Positions 25,885 through 33,936 of a DNA stretch of 64,000 nt are shown here, one piece after another. Every line of letters begins with the position of its first letter. Within the stretch, counting starts at the first letter, position 1. Both the position numbers and the translations under genes were made by a program. The notes beneath the pieces were generated by a model. That model was given only the letters and a program-made list of their open reading frames with translations. It was not told where the DNA came from and did not search any database. The stretch lies in NCBI RefSeq assembly GCF_000607165.1, contig NZ_JFZG01000006.1, positions 682,001 through 746,000 of the forward strand, read 5' to 3'. The DNA comes from Ralstonia pickettii. Lineage in GTDB: Bacteria; Pseudomonadota; Gammaproteobacteria; Burkholderiales; Burkholderiaceae.

Positions 25885-26871
25885 TTACAAGCGCGTGTGC
25901 GCAAAGCCCGGCATGAGACCCGTCGGCACGCCCAGGCTCGGCACCGGCACCCGCTTCCAGTTCGGGCGCGTCTTGCGGCCGGCCTCGGCGCGTTGCGCGG
26001 GGGCACCCACCTCGGTGGCATCGTGCAGGCTGGCCAGCCAGGCGCCGTAGTCGAACCAGCCGTCGCGCACGAGCTGTTCGCCCACGCAGTTGGCAAAGCG
26101 ATCCGACTTGGGCAGGAAGCACAGCTCAAAGCCTTCGGCCTCGCGGCGGCCATGCATCCAGCGATGCGGCACCTGGTGGCTGGCCAGCGCTTCCGACAAA
26201 CGCGTGCCGTAGCGCTGCTGCCCTTGCCGTCGCGCGCCGATCACGTAGAAACCGTCAAGCAGACGACGCAACCCCAGCGCAGAACGCGCGTGACGCACCT
26301 CGGCATCGACCAGCAGCTCACGGTTCTGCGTGCGAGCCTGCAACGCCAGCGCAGCGAAATGGTGCGCGCCCCACTCGTTCATGTAGAACAGCTCGCCGCC
26401 GGCAAAGTCGTAGGCGCGGAACACGTTGGACTGATCTGCGTAGCGGAATACGTGGCGCCGGTTGGCGGCAAAGTCGGCGTCCGTGCTGTGCGGAATGCGG
26501 CGGCAATGCTGATGCGCAAACACCAGCATGCTCGGAAACGAATGCACCGAGCACGGCGACTGCGCCAGCCCCGTCACCGCGCGGATGTCGATCTTGCAGT
26601 GCTCCCGTCGCACGCCCACGAGCTGGCCCAGATGGTGGTGCAGCTCGTCCACCCATTCGGCATGCGCCAGATGCTTGGGAAACAGTTGGTGCGCGGGCTC
26701 GGCAAGGCCGCCCTCGAACAGGAACGGCACGCTCTTGTGCCAGATATCGAGTTTCCAGTGCGACAACGCATCGCTGGGCGTGCGATGGTGTGCCACCGAT
26801 TGCGCGACATTGAAAGCGCGCGACTGGACAACCCAGTTCGACGCTGCATGCAGCAGATTGGAAACGTTCAT
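25885..26871 (-). CDS. conserved protein of unknown function, 328 residues
   Basis: I do not recognise the family. The protein starts MNVSNLLHAASNWVVQSRAF, has no signal peptide or obvious helix bundle, and is rich in His and Arg (for example VDELHHHLGQL). Two aromatic segments stand out: FRAYDFAGGELFYMNEWGAH near residues 153-172 and DGWFDYGAWLASLHDATE near 271-288. Composition and codon use are like the neighbours, so recent acquisition is not indicated. The ATG follows GGGGGG. It reads toward the DUF2946-TonB receptor operon, but that operon has its own promoter, so a link is unproven. Confidence 0.6.
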   Translation of the reverse strand: MNVSNLLHAASNWVVQSRAFNVAQSVAHHRTPSDALSHWKLDIWHKSVPFLFEGGLAEPAHQLFPKHLAHAEWVDELHHHLGQLVGVRREHCKIDIRAVTGLAQSPCSVHSFPSMLVFAHQHCRRIPHSTDADFAANRRHVFRYADQSNVFRAYDFAGGELFYMNEWGAHHFAALALQARTQNRELLVDAEVRHARSALGLRRLLDGFYVIGARRQGQQRYGTRLSEALASHQVPHRWMHGRREAEGFELCFLPKSDRFANCVGEQLVRDGWFDYGAWLASLHDATEVGAPAQRAEAGRKTRPNWKRVPVPSLGVPTGLMPGFAHTRL

Positions 26872-27004
26872 GTCACCCCCCGGAAGACTGAATCGTTCGT
26901 TTGCGGGTTGCCGACATCGCTCTGAATGTGTGGCGATTGTTCAGCAATGTAAAAACCAACGACTCAAACGTACCCCACTTTAGAGGGGTGCGCCATGAAG
27001 TTTG

Positions 27005-27032
27005 TTGAAGTCCGTGTTAAGAAAAATACACA
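27005..27032 (+). promoter_or_regulatory. candidate promoter in an AT-rich patch upstream of the 53-residue gene
   Basis: TTGAAG (27005-27010) and TACACA (27027-27032) lie 16 bases apart in an AT-rich patch (about 26947-27045) unlike the surrounding GC-rich sequence. It would serve the gene at 27101. Confidence 0.3.
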
Positions 27033-27100
27033 TAAAACGTGGGGACTTGCCAGGCGCGCGACATGCTGGAAGAGGGGCATCCGCAAATCAGGAGACCGCG

Positions 27101-27262
27101 ATGCCCACCCAGCCAAGCCGTTCAGAAACCGATACGACACAGCCCGCAAGCCCGAAAGCCCAGCCCGAGCCTGCCAAGCGCAAGCCCGGCGACCCGCTGG
27201 TGCCACGCGATACCCGCCCGAATCCAGCCGAGCAGAATGAGCCGCCCGTGGAAAACGTGTGA
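27101..27262 (+). CDS. tiny proline-rich hydrophilic protein
   Basis: A 53-residue protein starting MPTQPSRSETDTTQPASP; 13 residues are Pro, one is Leu, and there is no aromatic residue, Cys or Ile. It ends EQNEPPVENV. Translation is supported by AGGAGA six bases before the ATG and by the AT-rich promoter-like patch upstream. Composition resembles the disordered proteins at 21001-22253. The function is unknown. It converges on the HD-GYP gene 17 bases later. Confidence 0.5.
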   Translation: MPTQPSRSETDTTQPASPKAQPEPAKRKPGDPLVPRDTRPNPAEQNEPPVENV

Positions 27263-27279
27263 ACCTGGGCGCCCGCGGC

Positions 27280-28494
27280 TCAGACCAGGCACATGTCGGA
27301 GACTTCCTCGTCCGATAGACCCCAGGTGGTGGCATCTTCCACGGTGACGATGGAATCGTCGGACTTGCCCAAGCTGATGCGCTCGGGGCGCACGCGCGTC
27401 TTGGTGTTGCCCGAATAGAAAACGACCACGTCGGGCTTGAGCGCAGACGCCTCGTTCTGGTGGACCACCACGCCCAACCGGTTGGTGCGCAGCTTCACCA
27501 GCGTGCCTACCGGGTAGATGCCCACGCTGCGCGTGAAAGCCTGGAACACGGTGCGATCGAACTGCGTGTCGGTGCGCGCCATCATGTATTTCAGCGCCTG
27601 CGCGGGAGACCACGCATGGTGGTACGGGCTGCTTGACGTAAGCGTGTCGTACACGTCGCAGATGGCGCCCATCTTGGCCCACAGGCTAATAGCCTCGGCC
27701 TTCTGGGCGTCAGGATAGCCGCTGCCGTCAATGCGCTCGTGATGGTGCAGGCAGATCTCGCGCGCGATCTCGCTGAACTGGCCGGTACCCTGCAGCAGGT
27801 GGTGGCCACCCACGGCGTGGGTCTGCAGCAGCGCCAGTTCGTCCTTGGTGAGGGCGGTGCTCTTGTCGAGCAGCGTGCGCGGCATGGCCGATTTGCCGAT
27901 GTCGTGCACCAGCCCGCCCAGCCCGCATTCTCGAATCTCGTCTTCAGGCAACCCCAGCGTCTTCGCCAGCGCCACCATCAACGCGCAAACGGCAAACGAA
28001 TGCAGATAGGTGTAGTCGTCCTTGTTCTTCAGCCGCGCCAGCGCAATCAGCGCATAGGAGTTGCGTGCCAGCGAGTTCGACACGTCGTCCACCAGCAGCA
28101 GTGCCTTTTCGGTTTCCAGAGCACGGCCCATGCGGGCTTCGGAAAACATGTGGCCAAGCGTCGCCTTGCCGTTTTGCATCAGCTGCTGGGCGTGCTTCCA
28201 CTCTTCCTTGAGCGACGTTGGCGTGAGCGGCGGACGCGCCGCCAAGGTCTCGCGCGTGAGCGGCTCGGGCGCAGGCGCCGGCGCAGGTACGGGCATCAGC
28301 GTTTGCGACATGACGTCTTCGCCGCGCTCGGGGTCGATCCAGATCTCGGTGATACCCGCCTTGCGGATGTCGTCAATCTGGCCCTGGTGCGACAACTGGA
28401 ATTGCGCACGCCAGAACGGATGCTTGAGCCAGGACCCGCCCAGCTTCATCACAAACATGCCGATACGCAATTGGCTCGCATCGATTCGCTTCAT
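27280..28494 (-). CDS. HD-GYP domain c-di-GMP phosphodiesterase with DUF3391 N-terminal domain
   Basis: A 404-residue cytoplasmic protein that should hydrolyse c-di-GMP. The N-terminal 110 residues match DUF3391 (MKRIDASQLRIGMFVMKLGG and ITEIWIDPERG). The HD-GYP domain spans about 130-340 and keeps its metal and signature residues: HDIGK at 197-201 and HHERIDGSGYP at 250-260. A short C-terminal beta domain follows, with RVRPERISLGKSDDS. No receiver or membrane segment is present. It stands alone, so its input signal is unknown; it counterbalances the diguanylate cyclases encoded elsewhere in the window. Confidence 0.92.
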   Translation of the reverse strand: MKRIDASQLRIGMFVMKLGGSWLKHPFWRAQFQLSHQGQIDDIRKAGITEIWIDPERGEDVMSQTLMPVPAPAPAPEPLTRETLAARPPLTPTSLKEEWKHAQQLMQNGKATLGHMFSEARMGRALETEKALLLVDDVSNSLARNSYALIALARLKNKDDYTYLHSFAVCALMVALAKTLGLPEDEIRECGLGGLVHDIGKSAMPRTLLDKSTALTKDELALLQTHAVGGHHLLQGTGQFSEIAREICLHHHERIDGSGYPDAQKAEAISLWAKMGAICDVYDTLTSSSPYHHAWSPAQALKYMMARTDTQFDRTVFQAFTRSVGIYPVGTLVKLRTNRLGVVVHQNEASALKPDVVVFYSGNTKTRVRPERISLGKSDDSIVTVEDATTWGLSDEEVSDMCLV

Positions 28495-28837
28495 ACCCTG
28501 CCTACCTCGGCTCGAAGCCCGGTTTTTTGATTGAATTAGGGGAGCGGCGTGCCAGCCGACACTGGCTCGTGTTTCGCAGTCTAGGCGTTTTACGCTGGTG
28601 GATGCTCTGGTCCGTCAGCGCGCCAAACCGCGCTTGGCTTATCGGCAAGCCTGCGCAAAACTTGAGGCGAATGTGGATTGGGCGGCGCGCAGCATACTGC
28701 AGCCTCGGCAAGCAAACGGCGGGACACTGGCTGTGGCGGCGGTCGAATCAAACGGGTGATGCGTCAAGACCCTCGCCTGTCGGGCTGGCAGGCCGGCGCG
28801 GGAGGGGTACACTAGACTTCAAGGATGCGCATCCGAT
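28495..28837. other. 343-bp gap without a recognisable gene
   Basis: Divergent spacer between the HD-GYP gene and the 113-residue gene. It must hold both promoters; TACACT at 28808-28813 is a possible -10 for the rightward gene. No repeat, RNA gene or conserved frame was recognised. Confidence 0.4.
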
Positions 28838-29179
28838 ATGACTCAAGATCCCACCTCTCAACGCAAGCAGCAAAACGCCGATGACTTCGCGCTCAACCGC
28901 GACGCCATCCGGTGGCTCGCGTCCCTGCCCGACCAGGTGAGGCCGATCGAACTTGGTCGGAAATTTCCGCGCATCATCAACACGATCGCCGCCAAGTGGG
29001 CCGATTTCATCGGCTGCCGGCGCTACCTGAACAGCCTGCAGATTGACGACCGGGGCGGCCGCCAAGGCTTCCCGTTCGAGATCGTCCAGGAGATCTGCGC
29101 GCTGCGCGAGTACTTCGATTCGCTGTATCCGCCAGACAAGGACCTTTGGCAGAAGGCCATCGACGCCAACAAGCGCTGA
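28838..29179 (+). CDS. conserved hypothetical protein, 113 residues
   Basis: A soluble, mostly helical 113-residue protein with no signal peptide. It contains RDAIRWLASLPDQVRPIELG, KFPRIINTIAAKWADF and a C-terminal acidic/aromatic segment (REYFDSLYPPDKDLW). Codon use matches the neighbours, and it is followed by a strong terminator, so I take it as a real monocistronic gene. Similar proteins occur in Burkholderiales as far as I recall, but no function is known to me. AAGGA lies 12 bases before the ATG. Confidence 0.65.
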   Translation: MTQDPTSQRKQQNADDFALNRDAIRWLASLPDQVRPIELGRKFPRIINTIAAKWADFIGCRRYLNSLQIDDRGGRQGFPFEIVQEICALREYFDSLYPPDKDLWQKAIDANKR

Positions 29180-29204
29180 AGCGCCCGCAGCCCGCACCAA
29201 AGCA

Positions 29205-29228
29205 AAGCGGCCCACTTTCGGGCCGCTT
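29205..29228. terminator. rho-independent terminator
   Basis: A 9-base perfect stem, AAGCGGCCC at 29205-29213 and its complement at 29220-29228, with a 6-base loop, followed by GTCATTT. It lies between the 113-residue gene (ends 29179) and the converging MarR gene (ends 29254). Confidence 0.8.
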
Positions 29229-29253
29229 GTCATTTGCACGGGCAGGCAGCAGA

Positions 29254-29769
29254 TCAGGAAGCGGAATCCGGCCCGGATGCCAGCTTGTTGAGCAGTGCCA
29301 GCAGCGTGTGCCGCTCATCCTTTGAAAGATGCGCTGTTACGCGGGCGTCGTGTGCGGTGACGGCGCGGGTGATTTCGTCGAGGGTGGTCGCACCCTTGGC
29401 AGTCAGCACAAGCCGGAACGCGCGCTTGTCCTTGGGCGACGGCTGCCGCTCGACCATGCCCATGTCTTCCAGCGTATCGACCAAGAGCACTGCACCGGAG
29501 CGCGCCACGCCCAAAATGCTGGCCAGCTCCGTCAGCTTGAGGTTCGGGTTATGCGCGATCACGGTCATGGCCGAGAAGCGCGGCGGCGTGATGTTCCACG
29601 CGTGCAGCGAGCGCACGAAATCTTCGTAGATGTGCAGCTGGGCGCGGCGCACGGCATAGCCGACCAGCCCGTCGAGCGCGCCATACTCCACGTCCGCCAG
29701 ATGCGGGTTGAAGTGCCCCGAAGGGGCCACGGCGGGATACAGGTCGTCGGCTTTGGGCGTGCGGGGCAT
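29254..29769 (-). CDS. MarR-family transcriptional regulator
   Basis: A 171-residue winged-helix repressor. The core spans about residues 25-150: the helix-turn-helix in KLTELASILGVARSGAVLLVDTLE, the wing in RQPSPKDKRAFRLVLTAKG, then a dimerisation helix. MarR proteins often bind aromatic acids, which fits the aromatic-type monooxygenase and binding protein encoded just upstream on the same strand. The ATG at 29769 is the first after the preceding gene's stop, 72 bases away, that suits the domain. It is probably the third gene of the unit monooxygenase-binding protein-MarR. Confidence 0.85.
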   Translation of the reverse strand: MPRTPKADDLYPAVAPSGHFNPHLADVEYGALDGLVGYAVRRAQLHIYEDFVRSLHAWNITPPRFSAMTVIAHNPNLKLTELASILGVARSGAVLLVDTLEDMGMVERQPSPKDKRAFRLVLTAKGATTLDEITRAVTAHDARVTAHLSKDERHTLLALLNKLASGPDSAS

Positions 29770-29841
29770 GGCGGTGTGGATGGGAAAGACCCCTCGATTA
29801 TCGTCGGCGACGCGCCCGCCGGCCATGCACGCGCGCGTGTT

Positions 29842-30975
29842 TCAGTTCAACAATTTCCACTTGCCGTGGTCGATGGTCAGCAGCACGCGGCCGCGCGCGT
29901 CAAAGCCAAAGTGATCCGTGGCCGTGTAGTTGAGCACGCCGTGCGAAACAACAATGTCGTGCTCCGATTCCAGCGCGCTCTTCAGCGCCTGGCGGAACTC
30001 GGGCGTGCCCGGCTTGGCCTTCTTGAGCGCCACCGGCACGATGCGCTGGAGCACCTGCAGCGCATCCCACGTGTGGGCGCCGAACTGCGTGCGCGTGTCG
30101 GGCCCGTTGGCCTTTTCATAGCGCGTCACGTATTCGAGGGCGGTCTTCTTGCTTGGGTGGCTGTCGGGCAATTGCTCGGCCACGATCACGGGGCCTGCCG
30201 GCAGGATGGCCCCGTCAACCGCCTTGCCGCCGATGCGGATCAGGTCTTTCGTTGCCGCGCCGTGCGTCTGATAGATCGGCCCCGCATAACCGCGATCGCG
30301 CAACGCGGTGTGCGGCAGCGCGGCGCCCGTGCCTGCACCTGCCACCAGGATCGCATCGGGCTTGATGCTGACCAGCTTGGCGACCTGCCCCGTCACGCTG
30401 GTGTCTGCGCGGGCATAGCGTTCCACGTCGACGATCTTGATGCCGCGCGGCGTGGCGGCCGCAGTGAAGTCCTTGAGCCAGCTCTCGCCGTACGCATCGG
30501 CAAAGCCGATGAAGCCGACGTTCTTGATGCCGGACGCCGCCATGCGCGCGGCAATCGCCTCGGCCATCAGCGAGATCGGCTGCGCAAGACGATAGGTCCA
30601 ATCGCCCTTGCCCGGCTTCAGCTCAACCGGCGCCAACGCCAGTTGCGGCGTGTGCGATTCGGTGGCGACTTCGGCAATCGCAATCGACGGTGCCACCGCC
30701 GACGAACCAACGATGATGTCGACATGGTCTTCCGTCACGAGCTTGCGTGCCAGGCGTGTGCCGGTGCTCGGATCGGACGCGTCATCCACCACCACGAGAC
30801 GCAGCTTTTCTCCGCCGATGGAATCCGGATAGAACGCCAGCGAGTTCTTCTGCGTGATGCCGAGCGACGCCGACGGCCCTGTCGTCGACAGGCTCACACC
30901 AACGACGATTTCGGCGTGGGCAGCGGTGGCGAGCAACAGCGCAGCAGCGGCGCAGATGGTGCGGCGGATGGTCAT
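29842..30975 (-). CDS. periplasmic substrate-binding protein, branched-chain amino acid/aromatic acid type
   Basis: A 377-residue exported type I periplasmic binding protein (Peripla_BP_6). A signal peptide covers residues 1-21 (MTIRRTICAAAALLLATAAHA). The mature part opens with EIVVGVSLSTTGPSASLGI, the classic LivJ-family start, and contains VDIIVGSSAVAPSIAIAEVA and NVGFIGFADAYGESWLKDF. Many members bind aromatic or dicarboxylic acids rather than leucine. No permease or ATPase gene lies in the window, so it must use another ABC transporter or act as a sensor. It is 45 bases downstream of the flavin monooxygenase gene and probably co-transcribed. Confidence 0.88.
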   Translation of the reverse strand: MTIRRTICAAAALLLATAAHAEIVVGVSLSTTGPSASLGITQKNSLAFYPDSIGGEKLRLVVVDDASDPSTGTRLARKLVTEDHVDIIVGSSAVAPSIAIAEVATESHTPQLALAPVELKPGKGDWTYRLAQPISLMAEAIAARMAASGIKNVGFIGFADAYGESWLKDFTAAATPRGIKIVDVERYARADTSVTGQVAKLVSIKPDAILVAGAGTGAALPHTALRDRGYAGPIYQTHGAATKDLIRIGGKAVDGAILPAGPVIVAEQLPDSHPSKKTALEYVTRYEKANGPDTRTQFGAHTWDALQVLQRIVPVALKKAKPGTPEFRQALKSALESEHDIVVSHGVLNYTATDHFGFDARGRVLLTIDHGKWKLLN

Positions 30976-31020
30976 GGGGCCCTCTTTTTCTCTCTTCTGG
31001 CGTGTGAACGTATCGGTGTT

Positions 31021-32286
31021 TCAGGCGCGGCCAGGCATGGGTGGCTGATCGCGCAGCGATTGCGGATCGAAGCCGGCCAGCTTTTTGTAGCGCATCGCAA
31101 TCCCTTCCAATTCCGAGCGCGGGATCACGTCATCGATGCGCGCGAAGCCTTGGGGCGCGCGCTCATGCGCGAGCTGCATGACCTGCTCCGGCCCGTTGAG
31201 GCGGTTGCGCAGCACGATGCCAGCTGTACGCGGCAGGCGATCAGCCTCGTACTCACGCAGGGCCACGCCGGTGTCGCGCGTGGCGAGCAGGCAATCGACC
31301 AACGCCCGCGCATCAAGAATCGCCTGCGCGCTGCCGTTCGAGCCGATCGGATACATCGGGTGTGCCGCGTCGCCCAGCAGCGTAGCGCGGCCGAAGGTCC
31401 AGCGTGGCAGCGGATCTTTGTCGACGAGCGGGAATTCGTACACGGCCTCTGCGCCGTCGATCAAAGCCGGGATGTCGATCCAACTCCATTTCCAGTCGGA
31501 GAAGGCGCTGCGGAAGATCGCGCGGTCGACCTCGCGGTTCCAGTCGCTGCGCGGCGGTGCCTCGTCGGGCACGCGCAGCTCGGCAATCCAGTTGATGCGC
31601 GAGCGGCCCTGCTGGCGTAGCGGTTCGGAGATCGGATAGGCGACGAATTTCTGATCTTGGTGGCCCGCCATGAACATGGTGCGTCCATCGAGATACGGCT
31701 CGGCTTCGGTGACGGCGCGCCACAACATGCGGCCCGCAAAACGCGGCGCATCGCCGCTCGGGTAGAAGTGCCGGCGTACGGCGGAGTGGATGCCATCGGC
31801 GCCGACCAGCACGTCGGCCGAGGATTCGACAACGGTGTCGTTGGTGCGATCACGCAGCGTGAAGCGCACGGGGCCGCCCTTCTCGCCCGTCGATTGAACC
31901 GCCTCGAAGCTGTGGCCAAGGCGGATGCAACCAGCGCCGAGGCGCTCGGTCACGGCATCGGCCAGGGCCATCTGGAATTCGCCACGGTGAATGGAGAACT
32001 GTGGCCAGTCGTAGCCTGCGGCCAGCCCGCGCGGCTCGTGCCAGATCGGCTGGCCGAAACGGTTGTAGTAAGCCAGCGCGGACGTCCGAATCGCGAGCGC
32101 ACTCAGCGTGTCTTCCAAGCCCAGTTCGCACAGCTGGCGCGCCGCGTGCGGCAGCAGGTTGATGCCAACGCCCAGTGGCCGCAGCGTCTGCACGGCCTCC
32201 CACACCTCAACCTCGAAACCTTGGCGCTCCGCCATCAACGCGAGCGTCAGGCCGCCGATGCCCGCCCCGATGATGGCGATCTTCAT
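31021..32286 (-). CDS. FAD-dependent monooxygenase (PhzS/salicylate hydroxylase-like)
   Basis: A 421-residue group A flavoprotein monooxygenase. The FAD-binding GAGIGG is at residues 7-12, the DG motif is in VLVGADGIHSAVRR, and the flavin-ribityl GD motif lies in TLLGDAAHPMYPIGSNG (near residue 305). Such enzymes hydroxylate, and sometimes ring-open, aromatic or N-heterocyclic acids with NAD(P)H and O2. The MYPIGSNGSAQAILDAR stretch resembles the PhzS branch. It is the first gene of the minus-strand arm, divergent from GntR, DUF2848, amidase and MFS genes. It is probably the first enzyme of an unassigned catabolic route. Confidence 0.85.
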   Translation of the reverse strand: MKIAIIGAGIGGLTLALMAERQGFEVEVWEAVQTLRPLGVGINLLPHAARQLCELGLEDTLSALAIRTSALAYYNRFGQPIWHEPRGLAAGYDWPQFSIHRGEFQMALADAVTERLGAGCIRLGHSFEAVQSTGEKGGPVRFTLRDRTNDTVVESSADVLVGADGIHSAVRRHFYPSGDAPRFAGRMLWRAVTEAEPYLDGRTMFMAGHQDQKFVAYPISEPLRQQGRSRINWIAELRVPDEAPPRSDWNREVDRAIFRSAFSDWKWSWIDIPALIDGAEAVYEFPLVDKDPLPRWTFGRATLLGDAAHPMYPIGSNGSAQAILDARALVDCLLATRDTGVALREYEADRLPRTAGIVLRNRLNGPEQVMQLAHERAPQGFARIDDVIPRSELEGIAMRYKKLAGFDPQSLRDQPPMPGRA

Positions 32287-32399
32287 GGCTGTCTCCCTGA
32301 AATTTGTTGCAGTCTATAACGAATCTCAACGGCATCCTGCCAACGACATATCAGGGCAAATACCTAGAAGAACGCGGCTGAATGCGGCGTGTTGCTCGC

Positions 32400-32429
32400 T
32401 TGACGCTCTGTGAGATATCACAATACCAT
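32400..32429 (+). promoter_or_regulatory. promoter of the GntR gene with a dyad between -35 and -10
   Basis: TTGACG at 32400-32405 and TACCAT at 32424-32429 form a plausible promoter (18-base spacer). The dyad TGTGA-GATA-TCACA at 32409-32422 fills the spacer. A dimer bound there would exclude RNA polymerase, so autoregulation by the GntR protein encoded 34 bases downstream is likely, perhaps with control of the divergent monooxygenase gene. Confidence 0.5.
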
Positions 32430-32462
32430 CACTCGACTTTTACAAAATTCGAGGCCGTCGCG

Positions 32463-33185
32463 ATGTCGCGTCCGATCAAGCTGGTTTCCGGTTCTGCCAA
32501 ACCCGCGTCTGCATCTGCACCGTTTGCCGTTGAACCCGACGCGCATGCGCCCAAGGGCGCCGCCATGCGTGAACTCGCCTACAACGAGATCAAGCGTCGC
32601 ATCATGGCGTGCGAATTCCGCCCCGGCGAGCCGCTCAACGAAGCGCAGCTCGGCACGATTCTGGGACTGGGCCGAACGCCGATCCACCAGGCGCTGCATC
32701 GTCTGGAGGTGGAGGGGCTGGTGCAGATCCTGCCGCGCAAGGGCGTGCTGGTGACGCCGCTGTCGCTCAACGACGTGCTCGACATGATCGAGGTGCGCGC
32801 CACCAACGAGATCCTGTGCGTGACGCTGGCCGCTGAGCGCGCCCACCCCGCCGATTTCGAGGCCATGCGTGCCATCGTCGATGCATCGCCCGCGCTGATC
32901 GAGCACCGCGACATTGCCGCGTTGGCCGCGCTGGACCTCAAGTTCCACCTCGCCATCTCCGCCGCCTCGCGCAACCGCGTGCTGGCCGAGTTGCTGCGCG
33001 GCCTGCACGAGAAGCAGGCGCGCTTCTGGTTCCTCTCGCTCTCAGAGCCGCAGCACCTGCAGAACGTGTACGACGAGCACCTTGCCGTGCTGGATGCGCT
33101 GGAGCGCCGCGACGTGCCCGCAGCGCGTGAAGCCATTCGCGAGCACATCGACGAGTTCCGCCGCACGATCATCCGCACGCTCTGA
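32463..33185 (+). CDS. GntR-family regulator, FadR/FCD subfamily
   Basis: A 240-residue regulator. An N-terminal tail of about 35 residues precedes the winged helix (LAYNEIKRRIMACEFRPGE, then LGRTPIHQALHRLEVEGLV, about 38-105). The helical FCD effector domain covers about 120-235 and contains LDLKFHLAISAASRN, where the metal-binding Asp and His of FCD proteins lie. FCD regulators usually respond to organic acids from catabolism. It is the first gene of the plus-strand arm, and the DUF2848 gene follows 46 bases later. Confidence 0.9.
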   Translation: MSRPIKLVSGSAKPASASAPFAVEPDAHAPKGAAMRELAYNEIKRRIMACEFRPGEPLNEAQLGTILGLGRTPIHQALHRLEVEGLVQILPRKGVLVTPLSLNDVLDMIEVRATNEILCVTLAAERAHPADFEAMRAIVDASPALIEHRDIAALAALDLKFHLAISAASRNRVLAELLRGLHEKQARFWFLSLSEPQHLQNVYDEHLAVLDALERRDVPAAREAIREHIDEFRRTIIRTL

Positions 33186-33231
33186 TCCCGATTTCCCTCC
33201 GTTCGTTTTTCCCGCTTCTTCCGGATTCCGC

Positions 33232-33909
33232 ATGACCACGCTGCACCTGAACCTGATCGGCCACGGCCCCATCGACGTGACCGTGGACCACCTTGTCATT
33301 GCCGGCTGGACCGGCCGCGATGCACAAGCTGTTGAACACCACATTGCTGAACTGGAAGCCATTGGCGTGGCGCGCCCGGCGCGTGTGCCGTGCTTCTACC
33401 GCGTGTCGGCCTCGCTGCTGACCACCGACGCCAGCGTGGAGATTCCCGGCGCAGATTCATCAGGCGAGGCGGAGTTCGTGCTGTATTCCACGCCGATGGG
33501 CCTGCTGGTCGGCATCGGCTCGGACCATACCGACCGCAAGGTCGAAGCCTATGGCGTGACGGTCTCCAAGCAGATGTGCGCCAAGCCCGTGAGCCGCGAC
33601 GTGTGGCGCTTCGACGCGCTCGCCGACCATTGGGACAACCTGCAGATGAAGACCTGGCGCACACGCGACGGCCAGACCGCGCTGTACCAGGAAGGCGGCG
33701 TCACGCGCATGCTCGACCCGCGCGACCTCATCCGCCGCTACACCGGCAACGACACGCTGCCGGTGGGCACCGCCATGTTCTGCGGCACGCAGCCCATCAT
33801 CGGCGAACTCGGTTTTGGCGAGGCCTTCGACATGGCCCTGATTGACCCGGTGTCGGGCACCGAGCTGCGCCATCGCTATGCTGTTGACACGCTGCCTGTT
33901 GAAGGCTGA
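33232..33909 (+). CDS. DUF2848 family protein (possible fumarylacetoacetate-hydrolase-like enzyme)
   Basis: A 225-residue cytosolic protein matching DUF2848, a family whose reaction is not established. It has EFVLYSTPMGLLVGIGSDHTDR (about residues 82-103), KQMCAKPVSRDVWRFDAL, and a GTAMFCGTQPIIG segment near 180. The layout is reminiscent of fumarylacetoacetate hydrolases, which cleave C-C bonds or isomerise diacids, but this link is inference. It sits between the GntR and amidase genes with short gaps (46 and 27 bases), so a catabolic role in the same route is likely. Confidence 0.75.
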   Translation: MTTLHLNLIGHGPIDVTVDHLVIAGWTGRDAQAVEHHIAELEAIGVARPARVPCFYRVSASLLTTDASVEIPGADSSGEAEFVLYSTPMGLLVGIGSDHTDRKVEAYGVTVSKQMCAKPVSRDVWRFDALADHWDNLQMKTWRTRDGQTALYQEGGVTRMLDPRDLIRRYTGNDTLPVGTAMFCGTQPIIGELGFGEAFDMALIDPVSGTELRHRYAVDTLPVEG

Positions 33910-33936
33910 AGCGCACCACCCAACGGAGACCACCGC

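Noticed and set aside
29329-31620. 763-codon frame opposite MarR, binding-protein and monooxygenase genes
   Set aside because: Composition is typical of an antisense shadow in GC-rich DNA; all three opposite genes have clear motifs.
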